From: Bacteroidota bacterium
Lineage (GTDB): Bacteria > Bacteroidota > Ignavibacteria > UBA10030
Assembly (NCBI GenBank): GCA_025455125.1
Contig: JALONE010000044.1
Location: 1-7,129, forward strand
DNA length: 7,129 nt
Direction of reading: 5' to 3'
Shown here: one piece after another, positions 1 to 5,440 of the stretch
Position numbering within the stretch: the first letter of the stretch is position 1
Layout: each line of letters opens with the position of its first letter
Translations under genes and position numbers: made by a program
The notes under the pieces: model-generated
Seen by the model: the letters and a program-made list of their open reading frames with translations, nothing else
Databases searched by the model: none
Told to the model about the DNA's origin: nothing

Positions 1-216
1 CGTCGCCACGCCATAGACGCGGCTCGGCGGCAGGCGGAGGGATCGGCTGATATAGATGAGCAGGTCGTGCTCGAGGAAGCCGAAGATCCCCTGTGCCGCA
101 TGGAGGATCTCGATCAGCGCATCGCCGTTTGCCTGATGCTTGGTGATCGCCCGGTCCAGCAACTTGAACCGATTGTCGCCGGAGGGATGGGGTTTATTCT
201 GTGGAGTTGGAGTCAT
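1..216 (-). CDS. hoxE: HoxE, bidirectional [NiFe]-hydrogenase diaphorase subunit (partial, N-terminal 72 residues)
   Basis: The N-terminal 72 codons are in the window; the gene continues past the left edge. The product begins MTPTPQNKPHPSGDNRF and contains DALIEILHAAQGIFGFLEHD (residues 32-51) and RLPPSRVYGVAT (61-72), which match the N-terminal helical part of the NuoE/HoxE 24-kDa family. The short polar leader and the PPSRVYGVAT segment fit HoxE better than NuoE. In the family the rest of the protein is a thioredoxin-like domain carrying a [2Fe-2S] cluster that helps pass electrons between the diaphorase (HoxFU) and hydrogenase (HoxYH) modules in the cytoplasm; those cluster cysteines are outside the window. 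It lies 58 bases downstream of hypB on the same strand and is probably co-transcribed. No clear Shine-Dalgarno precedes the ATG at 216-214. NuoE of complex I or an HndA-type subunit is the alternative, but hypAB next door favours hydrogenase. Confidence 0.85.
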   Translation of the reverse strand, partial: MTPTPQNKPHPSGDNRFKLLDRAITKHQANGDALIEILHAAQGIFGFLEHDLLIYISRSLRLPPSRVYGVAT

Positions 217-244
217 GGTGCAGGAGCCAATGATCAGTTATGAG

Positions 245-322
245 AAGTCAGAAGGCAAAAGTCAAAAGAGCATGTCACGGATTTGTTGCCTCTTCTGACT
301 TTTGACTTATCCCTTTTGCCTT
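245..322. repeat. Inverted array of 7-base repeats at the hypB/hoxE junction
   Basis: Plus-strand bases 245-272 read as four heptads: AAGTCAG, AAGGCAA, AAGTCAA, AAGAGCA. Bases 288-322 read as five heptads of the complementary type: GCCTCTT, CTGACTT, TTGACTT, ATCCCTT, TTGCCTT. The arms face each other across 273-287. Bases 257-270 can pair with 290-303 with one mismatch in 14, so the transcript could fold into a hairpin around the hypB stop codon. Period-7 arrays of this kind resemble the short tandemly repeated repetitive (STRR) sequences described in cyanobacteria. The right arm is translated as the last residues of HypB. Confidence 0.75.
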
Positions 323-964
323 ATTTTCCATCCACCCGCACCATTCCGCGATCCCTGTTCCTGTTGTGCAGGAGGTTTCGATAATGGTGAGAGACGGATT
401 GATCTTCAGTGCGTTGGCCTTCAACTCGGCCAGGTTGCAGTTCACATACGGGACGAGGTCGGTCTTGTTGATGATGAGCACCGAGGCGTTGCGGAACATC
501 GCCGGATACTTCAGCGGCTTGTCGTCTCCTTCGGTGGTGCTCGCGACCACGACCTTCACATCCTCACCGAGGTCGTAATTGGCGGGGCACACGAGATTAC
601 CGACATTCTCGATAATCAGGACCTTGACGCCGTCAAGCGGAAGATTCTGCGCCGCATCCTGCACAAGCTTCGCATCGAGATGGCAACCGCCGTTGGTGAC
701 GATCTGAACGACGGGGACGCCGAATTTCGCAACGCGTTGGGCATCCAGGTCGGTTTGCACATCGCCCTCGATGACGGCGACGGAGAGACGGCCGCGGAGA
801 TGGTCCAATGTTCGTTCGACGAGACTGGTCTTTCCCGAGCCTGGAGAGCTGACCAAGTTCACGACGAACAGCTTGCTGCGCCGGAATGCTTCACGGTTCT
901 GCGCCGCGAGCGCATCGTTCTTCTCCAACACCTTTCGTTCAACTGTAACGATACCCACGGTCAT
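275..964 (-). CDS. hypB: HypB, GTPase and nickel chaperone for [NiFe]-hydrogenase maturation
   Basis: This 229-residue protein is a SIMIBI-class GTPase that works with HypA in the cytoplasm to insert nickel into the hydrogenase large subunit. The P-loop SSPGSGKT is at residues 39-46, a switch-type segment EGDVQTDLDA at 67-76, the Walker-B-like region IIENVGNLVCP at 117-127 and the guanine-specificity motif NKTD at 166-169. The GTPase-domain metal ligands of the family appear as C94-H95 and C126. The N-terminal CxxCGC nickel motif of Escherichia coli HypB and the His-rich stretch of other homologues are both absent. The start at 964 was chosen because homology begins at MTVGIVTVERKVLEKND, its ATG overlaps the hypA stop (ATGA) and GAGG lies four bases upstream; an in-frame extension upstream lies inside hypA. 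The C-terminal tail after W211 (NKAKGISQKSEEATNP) is encoded by heptad-repeat DNA and looks non-native. Confidence 0.96.
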   Translation of the reverse strand: MTVGIVTVERKVLEKNDALAAQNREAFRRSKLFVVNLVSSPGSGKTSLVERTLDHLRGRLSVAVIEGDVQTDLDAQRVAKFGVPVVQIVTNGGCHLDAKLVQDAAQNLPLDGVKVLIIENVGNLVCPANYDLGEDVKVVVASTTEGDDKPLKYPAMFRNASVLIINKTDLVPYVNCNLAELKANALKINPSLTIIETSCTTGTGIAEWCGWMENKAKGISQKSEEATNP

Positions 965-1314
965 CGATCCTCTTCTGCTAGTTCGATCGCCTGCACACGC
1001 AGTTCCGTCCCGCTGACGACCGTCGTTTCCATACTTCCGCACGCGGGACAGATCCGAAGGCCGTCATCGTGATCGGAGGTGAGTCCACACGACCGACAGT
1101 GGACGCGATACGGGATATGTTCGATCTTCATGGACGAAGATGCGAGTGGCGTTCCACTGACGATTGCACTGTAAGAAAACGCGAGCGAATCCGCAACGAC
1201 CCCGGACGCCGCACCGACGAGAACATCGACCGCTCGGACCTTTGGGAGATCGGGTGTCGGCACATGCTGATGCACGATTTCCACAATATTCTGAGCCAAT
1301 GATAATTCGTGCAT
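961..1314 (-). CDS. hypA: HypA, nickel metallochaperone for [NiFe]-hydrogenase maturation
   Basis: This 117-residue protein has the usual HypA length. HypA binds nickel and hands it, with HypB, to the hydrogenase large-subunit precursor. The N-terminus MHELSLAQNIVEIV carries the nickel-binding His2, which must follow the initiator Met directly; this fixes the start at 1314 instead of an ATG 12 codons further up. The start is supported by a GGAAGGA ribosome site at 1319-1325 (minus strand). The zinc-binding pairs are C73-x2-C76 and C89-x2-C92, in CRSC and CPAC. The C-terminal segment SGTELRVQAIEL is typical of the family. The gene opens the hypA-hypB-hoxE run and its stop overlaps the hypB start. 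A -24/-12 promoter candidate lies 30-43 bases upstream. The zinc and nickel sites are intact, so the protein should be functional. Confidence 0.96.
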   Translation of the reverse strand: MHELSLAQNIVEIVHQHVPTPDLPKVRAVDVLVGAASGVVADSLAFSYSAIVSGTPLASSSMKIEHIPYRVHCRSCGLTSDHDDGLRICPACGSMETTVVSGTELRVQAIELAEEDR

Positions 1315-1343
1315 CGTTTCCTTCCGCCGTCCCCGGAAAGGGG

Positions 1344-1357
1344 GCAACATGCATGCC
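1344..1357 (-). promoter_or_regulatory. Candidate sigma-54 (-24/-12) promoter for hypAB-hoxE
   Basis: On the minus strand these bases read GGCATGCATGTTGC. The GG and GC dinucleotides are separated by exactly ten bases, as the sigma-54 consensus TGGCACG-N4-TTGC requires; GGCA, the following G and TTGC all match, while the leading T and the sixth base differ. The predicted start point, about 12 bases past the GC, lies near 1333 and leaves a leader of about 19 bases containing the hypA ribosome site. Sigma-54 control is known for several hydrogenase and hyp operons. I saw no clear activator-binding repeats upstream, and one such match can arise by chance. Confidence 0.4.
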
Positions 1358-1475
1358 GACCACGATTCAGTCGAATTCTCGGCATTTTCAAGCTGGTTCT
1401 TTCTAAAACTGCGAAGACCGCCGATTTTCTTCCAAAATCTTACATTTGCGTTTCATCAGACGATTGTTGATATTT

Positions 1476-1491
1476 GGATATATAAGTATCC
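1476..1491 (+). promoter_or_regulatory. Palindrome abutting the start codon of the winged-helix gene; possible operator/promoter
   Basis: GGATA-TATAAG-TATCC forms a 5-base-arm palindrome that ends one base before the ATG at 1492. The core TATATAAG resembles a -10 element, which would put the transcript start almost at the ATG. Alternatively, TTTG at 1445-1448 and GATATTTG at 1469-1476 are 20 bases apart and resemble the Bacteroidota -33/-7 promoter (TTTG, then TAnnTTTG). The two readings compete, and neither leaves room for a Shine-Dalgarno, which fits the lack of one. Confidence 0.35.
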
Positions 1492-2103
1492 ATGAGGACT
1501 CCGCCACTCAATATTCTTGACCAGTTGTTTTCCACCTGGGGGCATGTTGTCCTGCTTCGATCACTCGCCACAGCGCCGGGACCGCTTTCAGGCCGAGGCT
1601 GCGCGCGCAGTTCGGGAATGACGCATCGCGCCGCAATACAATCGCTGGAGAGACTTGTCATTCTTGGCATTGTTACAAAGGAGCGAAAAGGACGTTCGAC
1701 GCTGTACGCATTGAGTGAGAGCCATCGGTTCAATCGTAAGATCCTCCCGCAACTCCTTGATTTCGAGCGCTCATTTCTCCCCTCGGCCACAAAGCTTATC
1801 CGGAAATACCTCTCCTCCTTCGCGGAGAGCGTCATACTGCATCACCCTGCCAGGAGCCCGAAAGCGCCGAATCCGCTTACTCTCAGCATTTGCGTCATCA
1901 TCCAAGACCCGCAAATCGCCCAACCCAGCCTCGAATTGCTTACCAGGCACCTCCAGCGGTCGCTCGGCATTTCGATCATTCCGCTTATCGTTCCATGGAG
2001 CCAATTCCGACTCGCTGCACGTCAGGAATCCCCGGAAATCGCGCCGTTTCTCAGAGAGGGGACGGTCATCACGGGGAAAACCCTCCGAGAATTGATTCAC
2101 TGA
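1492..2103 (+). CDS. Winged-helix regulator fused to a degenerate nucleotidyltransferase-like domain
   Basis: This is a 203-residue protein. Residues ~8-75 look like a winged helix: an N-terminal helix (NILDQLFSTWGHVVLLRSLA), a turn and recognition helix around MTHRAAIQSLERLVILGIV (43-61), and a wing KERKGRSTLYAL (63-74). Residues ~95-203 resemble the minimal nucleotidyltransferase domain that often follows such helices, with the late LTLSICVIIQDP strand (129-140) and the C-terminal APFLREGTVITG (184-195). The catalytic GSxxRG...SDIDL signature is not present; HHPARSPKAPNPL stands in its place, so transfer activity is unlikely. The gene diverges from hypA across 177 bases and could regulate itself, the hydrogenase operon or the cytochrome cluster downstream. 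The first ATG was used; no ribosome site precedes it. The DNA-binding half is fairly secure, the C-terminal assignment moderate. Confidence 0.65.
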   Translation: MRTPPLNILDQLFSTWGHVVLLRSLATAPGPLSGRGCARSSGMTHRAAIQSLERLVILGIVTKERKGRSTLYALSESHRFNRKILPQLLDFERSFLPSATKLIRKYLSSFAESVILHHPARSPKAPNPLTLSICVIIQDPQIAQPSLELLTRHLQRSLGISIIPLIVPWSQFRLAARQESPEIAPFLREGTVITGKTLRELIH

Positions 2104-2217
2104 TCATTCGCTGTTTTCGGAAATCCATTATGAAATGTCGCGTTTTTACGCTGAATTCAACCATATCGGTGATGGCATATATCTTGTCATTATAAACAAT
2201 TGCTGAAAGCAACTAAT

Positions 2218-2667
2218 ATGAAACAAAATGACAAACAACTTGCGGCGGAGATCGGCGACCTCACCTTTCGCCTTCTTTCACGGTGTCAACTGAAAGAACA
2301 GCGGTTCGCATCGCAGTTCAATCTTACCGCACAGGAATTCCGTGTCATCCGGAACTTCCGCGGTGAAATGAACCTCACGGTTCGCGAGCTCGTGCATCGC
2401 ATACAGCTCAGCGGCAGCAGGCTCACGCGCATCCTTGACGACCTCGAGAAGAAGAAGTACTTGCGGCGAACGACGAATGCATCAGACCGCCGGGTCGTTA
2501 CCATTTCGCTCACGGCAAAGGGACACGCGCTCTCCTCGGAACTCGAACAACGATTCGCCGAGATCCACGAGGAGATTTTCCGGGACGTTCCGGTTGAATT
2601 GCGGGAGCAGGTCATCGCCAGTTTTCGTCAGGTGCTTGTTTCGCTGGACGCTTGGCTACAACAATGA
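2218..2667 (+). CDS. MarR-family transcriptional regulator
   Basis: This 149-residue protein has the MarR length and layout: N-terminal dimer helices (1-35), a helix-turn-helix with LTVRELVHRIQLSGSRLTRI (53-72) and LDDLEKKKYLRR, a beta-wing with the family hallmark DRRVVTISLTAKG (90-102), and C-terminal dimer helices ending WLQQ. MarR proteins are dimers, usually repressors released by a small ligand or by cysteine oxidation. The only cysteine is C23 in the first helix, roughly where OhrR-type sensors carry theirs, so thiol or sulfur sensing is possible but unproven. The ATG at 2218 was chosen over a TTG at 2200 because neither has a strong ribosome site and ATG is commoner. The gene ends 26 bases before the cytochrome start and is probably co-transcribed with it, making it the likely local regulator. 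Confidence 0.88.
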   Translation: MKQNDKQLAAEIGDLTFRLLSRCQLKEQRFASQFNLTAQEFRVIRNFRGEMNLTVRELVHRIQLSGSRLTRILDDLEKKKYLRRTTNASDRRVVTISLTAKGHALSSELEQRFAEIHEEIFRDVPVELREQVIASFRQVLVSLDAWLQQ

Positions 2668-2683
2668 TCACGGCAGTGCATTT

Positions 2684-2688
2684 GGAGG
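2684..2688 (+). promoter_or_regulatory. Shine-Dalgarno fixing the cytochrome start
   Basis: GGAGG lies five bases before the ATG at 2694. It selects that ATG over in-frame ATGs at 2652 and 2664, which overlap the end of marR and would bury the lipoprotein signal peptide behind 14 or 10 extra residues. Confidence 0.85.
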
Positions 2689-2693
2689 TTCCC

Positions 2694-4043
2694 ATGACAC
2701 GATTACTCCTCACCAGCGCGTTCCTGTTCTTGTTCATCGCCGGATGCCAGAAAGATGAAGATCCACCCACCACGCCGATCGATGCAACGGTCTCCTCATC
2801 CGTCGGATCGTGCGTCGGCTGTCATACCAACTATTCCCATCTTCGGACGGTACACTCCCCCGACACCGTCGTTGCTGCCGGCGGCTGCGGCGGCGAGACG
2901 CCGCACATCGAACCGTATGACCGGGTCTATATCACGCCGACCGGATACGCTGAGTACTCGGCCTCTTCACACTCCAAACGGGGATGCACATACTGCCACA
3001 ACGGCGTCGACAACACGTCAGACAAGAAGACGGCCCATAGTGGAGATTTCCTGAAACATCCGTCAGACCAAGCGGATAAGAAGTGCGTCCCTTGTCACTA
3101 TTCGATCCAATCGGCGACAAAGACCAGCCTTCATCTGAACGGCTGGGGGCAGAAGAGCATGGTCGCACTGCGGTTTGGCGTATCCACGTTCGAGGAGCTC
3201 CCTGCCGATGTAAAGCATGGATACGAAGTGAACTGTGCGACGTGTCATGGCGGATGCGGAAGCTGCCACGTTCTTCGGCCCACAGCGGGCGGAGGCGGAC
3301 TGCTCAACGGCCATGCATTCCGCAAGCGTCCTGACATGCGCGATAACTGCACCACTTGTCACACGAGCCGCGGCGGCCATGCGTATTTCGGCGTCGGCAC
3401 CGGAACTGTGCCCGACGTTCATCTGACCGCGCTGGGAGACGGCCACTGCCTGAATTGCCACACGGGCGCCGAGATGCATGGCGACGGCTACGTATATGAC
3501 CAACGCTACAAGATGCCGATGCTTCCGAAGTGCGAGAACTGCCACGCAAACGTCGCGACAAGCAACGCCTACCATCGAACGCACATCGACGATATGAACT
3601 GCAACGCTTGCCATTCGCAGGATTACAACAATTGCGGCAGCTGTCACATTCACGGTGCCGGAGCGCGGATCCCGTCCTATCAGGGATTCAAGATCGCCCT
3701 GAATCCGATCCCGCAAACGCGTCCCTACAAATGGGCGACCGTTCGCCGATCTCTGATGGCTCCGGACAGCTGGAAGGAATATGGGGTTCCCAACCTGGCA
3801 AACTTCGACGTCCGACCGACCTATAAGTATTCCACGCCGCACAACATCAAGCGGTGGACATCACGAACTCAAGTAACGGCCGGCAAACCGTGCTACGATG
3901 CCTGCCACATCATCAATGAGTCCGGGGTTCTGCGCAACAAGCAACTCTATCTCTTCAATAGTGATCTTCAATCTTGGGAGTTGAACGCCGACAAAGACAT
4001 CGTCGTCGACGGCAAACTGCCAGCATCATGGAATGTGCAGTAG
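2694..4043 (+). CDS. Multihaem c-type cytochrome lipoprotein (10 CxxCH plus one CxxxCH)
   Basis: This is a 449-residue precursor. The signal peptide MTRLLLTSAFLFLFIAGC ends in lipobox IAGC with lipidated C18, so the mature protein is membrane-anchored outside the cytoplasm. Haem motifs CxxCH start at C40, C98, C131, C181, C188, C219, C252, C280, C303 and C314. A variant C400-YDA-C404-H405 (CxxxCH) may bind an eleventh haem. The motifs at 181 and 188 are separated by only two residues. Of 28 histidines, 17 lie outside the motifs, enough for bis-His ligation. An unpaired C65 sits in GGCGGETPHIEPYDRV. The ~80 residues between the tenth and eleventh motifs are haem-free. No enzyme signature was recognised, so an electron-transfer role is most likely. 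It is 37 bases upstream of the rhodanese lipoprotein and downstream of marR. A reductase for a sulfur or other chalcogen compound is a speculative alternative. Confidence 0.92.
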   Translation: MTRLLLTSAFLFLFIAGCQKDEDPPTTPIDATVSSSVGSCVGCHTNYSHLRTVHSPDTVVAAGGCGGETPHIEPYDRVYITPTGYAEYSASSHSKRGCTYCHNGVDNTSDKKTAHSGDFLKHPSDQADKKCVPCHYSIQSATKTSLHLNGWGQKSMVALRFGVSTFEELPADVKHGYEVNCATCHGGCGSCHVLRPTAGGGGLLNGHAFRKRPDMRDNCTTCHTSRGGHAYFGVGTGTVPDVHLTALGDGHCLNCHTGAEMHGDGYVYDQRYKMPMLPKCENCHANVATSNAYHRTHIDDMNCNACHSQDYNNCGSCHIHGAGARIPSYQGFKIALNPIPQTRPYKWATVRRSLMAPDSWKEYGVPNLANFDVRPTYKYSTPHNIKRWTSRTQVTAGKPCYDACHIINESGVLRNKQLYLFNSDLQSWELNADKDIVVDGKLPASWNVQ

Positions 4044-4080
4044 GCAGCATCATCACAAACATAAACCCAACGGAGTACAC

Positions 4081-5076
4081 ATGAACGCAAAGCATCTTCT
4101 GTTGTTGGCCTTGTTGCCGCTGATGATCTTCGTCGTCGGCTGCAAAGAGGATTCAACGAGCCCGAGCGAAACGCCGATCAACGAAGCGCAGACGCTCGTG
4201 CAGTATCTTGAGTCCAGTGGAGACTACATCAACACAACCGCTACGTCGATCGTCGCTGCCACTACCGTGCAGACGAATCTTTCCGCGGGCACGCAGTATG
4301 TCATCGATATCCGCGATTCTGCCGCGTACAACCTGGGACACATTCCCGGCGCGGTCCGCGTGACCTTCGCGAATCTGCCGACCCATGTCGCCAGCGTTCC
4401 GACCTCGTACACCAGCATCGTTATCGCGTGCTATTCTGGTCAGACTGCAGCGTATGCGACCTCGCTTCTGCGACTGAGCGGATACAACCGTGTCGCTTCC
4501 ATGAAGTTTGGAATGAGCGCCTGGGATTCCGTTTTCGCGGCGACTGCCTGGCTCTCGTCCGGCAAGATGAGCAATGCCCGTGCAACGCAGTTCGTCACCA
4601 CGGCGACAGCGAAGAACGCAAAGGGAAATCTGCCGACGATCAGCACAGGTAAAACAACGGGAGCGGAGATCCTCCAAGCGCGTGTCAGCGCAGCATGGTC
4701 CGGCGGATTCTCACCCGCGGCGACTGTTGACAACACGACGCTGTTCAACAATCTTAGCACCTACTACATCGTCAACTACTGGCCGGTCGCGGAATACAAT
4801 GCCGGACACGTCCCTGGCGCCATTCAGTATTTGAAGCCTGACATGCGCGACACGGCGTTTCTGCGCACATTGCCAACCGACAAACCGATCGCGATCTATT
4901 GCTACACCGGTCAGACCAGTGCATTTCTCGCTGCATATCTTCGGTTGCTCGGGTACGATGCGAAGTCATTGCTCTATGGCGCAAATTCGATGATCTACGA
5001 CATCATGCCGGGGACGAAGTTCGTTCCGGCTACCGAGATCAAGGGCTACGCGTATAATACGGGGAACACTCCGTAA
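4081..5076 (+). CDS. Tandem rhodanese-domain lipoprotein
   Basis: This is a 331-residue precursor. The signal peptide MNAKHLLLLALLPLMIFVVGC has lipobox VVGC with lipidated C21, followed by a low-complexity linker. Rhodanese domain 1 (~35-160) shows YVIDIRDSAAYNLGHIPGAV (73-92) and the active-site loop CYSGQTA with C117. Domain 2 (~195-320) shows NYWPVAEYNAGHVPGAIQY (232-250) and CYTGQTS with C274. Domain 2 has NYW where domain 1 has the family's usual DIR. Both cysteines are kept, so both domains could carry a persulfide. Rhodaneses move sulfane sulfur from thiosulfate or polysulfide to acceptors; this one should act outside the cytoplasm. A GGAG ribosome site at 4072-4075 sets the start, and the gap from the cytochrome is 37 bases. 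A strong terminator follows, so this is the last gene of the unit. From memory, rhodanese-like lipoproteins also accompany multihaem cytochromes in some Geobacter ext clusters. Confidence 0.93.
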   Translation: MNAKHLLLLALLPLMIFVVGCKEDSTSPSETPINEAQTLVQYLESSGDYINTTATSIVAATTVQTNLSAGTQYVIDIRDSAAYNLGHIPGAVRVTFANLPTHVASVPTSYTSIVIACYSGQTAAYATSLLRLSGYNRVASMKFGMSAWDSVFAATAWLSSGKMSNARATQFVTTATAKNAKGNLPTISTGKTTGAEILQARVSAAWSGGFSPAATVDNTTLFNNLSTYYIVNYWPVAEYNAGHVPGAIQYLKPDMRDTAFLRTLPTDKPIAIYCYTGQTSAFLAAYLRLLGYDAKSLLYGANSMIYDIMPGTKFVPATEIKGYAYNTGNTP

Positions 5077-5100
5077 GAATCCCTGATCGTTTCGAATTCA

Positions 5101-5132
5101 AAGGCTGGCCTGGAAACGGGCCGGCTTTTTTT
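5101..5132 (+). terminator. Rho-independent terminator after the rhodanese gene
   Basis: AAGGCTGGCC (5101-5110) pairs with GGCCGGCTTT (5119-5128), with two G-T wobbles, across an 8-base loop. The stem runs into seven T residues (5126-5132). It starts 24 bases past the rhodanese stop codon. Confidence 0.92.
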
Positions 5133-5152
5133 ATGCTCGTACTGCGGGCGAC

Positions 5153-5440
5153 TTGGGTTTGATGTTCGAGATGGAAGGTTGGGAATCAGCGACGGACAAT
5201 CGTAGGGCGAGGGTGGGGTGGAGAGATGGGAATTGTCAGAGAGGGATGGGGGGAGAAGGTGGGATGGAGAAAGGGGTAAAAAGGGGGGGGCTTAAGCCCC
5301 TTAAGCCCCCTAAGGGGCGGGCTCATGCGATTTCCTTCCAAAATCCCCACCAATCCTCCATGCTTTCCGCCATTCCTCCTCCCCATTTCTCCCCGTGCCA
5401 ATTTTCACTTGTCGCCTCCAATTCTCACCGCCTCTCTTTG
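5153..5440. repeat. Low-complexity purine-rich/pyrimidine-rich element centred on a CTTAAG palindrome
   Basis: The plus strand is purine- and G-rich up to 5290 (only 3 C in 5201-5290) and then abruptly pyrimidine-rich (11 G in 5321-5440). The switch is a perfect palindrome GGGGCTTAAGCCCC at 5287-5300, preceded by a run of eight G. CTTAAGCCC is repeated in tandem at 5291-5308, and CCCCCTAAGGGG follows at 5306-5317. The two halves are loosely complementary, so a long imperfect hairpin is possible, but much of the match may be compositional. Several GGG tracts in 5203-5290 could form a G-quadruplex. Any reading frame through it is repetitive and not credible. With the remnant and promoter that follow, this accounts for most of the 730-base gap between genes; I see nothing definite in 5133-5152 or 5736-5803. 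Confidence 0.6.

Noticed and set aside
245..322. CRISPR array at the hypB/hoxE junction
   Set aside because: Units are 7 bases with no spacers and occur in opposing orientations; this is a simple-sequence array.
302..1072. Long plus-strand open frame (256 codons) opposite hypB
   Set aside because: It is antisense to hypB and the end of hypA, both strongly supported by motifs; its product has no recognisable domain.
2184..2217. Promoter for marR starting from TTGTCA at 2184
   Set aside because: No acceptable -10 hexamer lies 16-18 bases downstream, so I do not call it.
3063..3842. Long minus-strand open frame (259 codons) within the cytochrome
   Set aside because: It is a shadow of the cytochrome, whose ten CxxCH motifs settle the coding strand.
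4153..4677. Minus-strand open frame opposite the rhodanese gene
   Set aside because: The plus strand encodes two intact rhodanese domains; the antisense product is Arg-rich and featureless.
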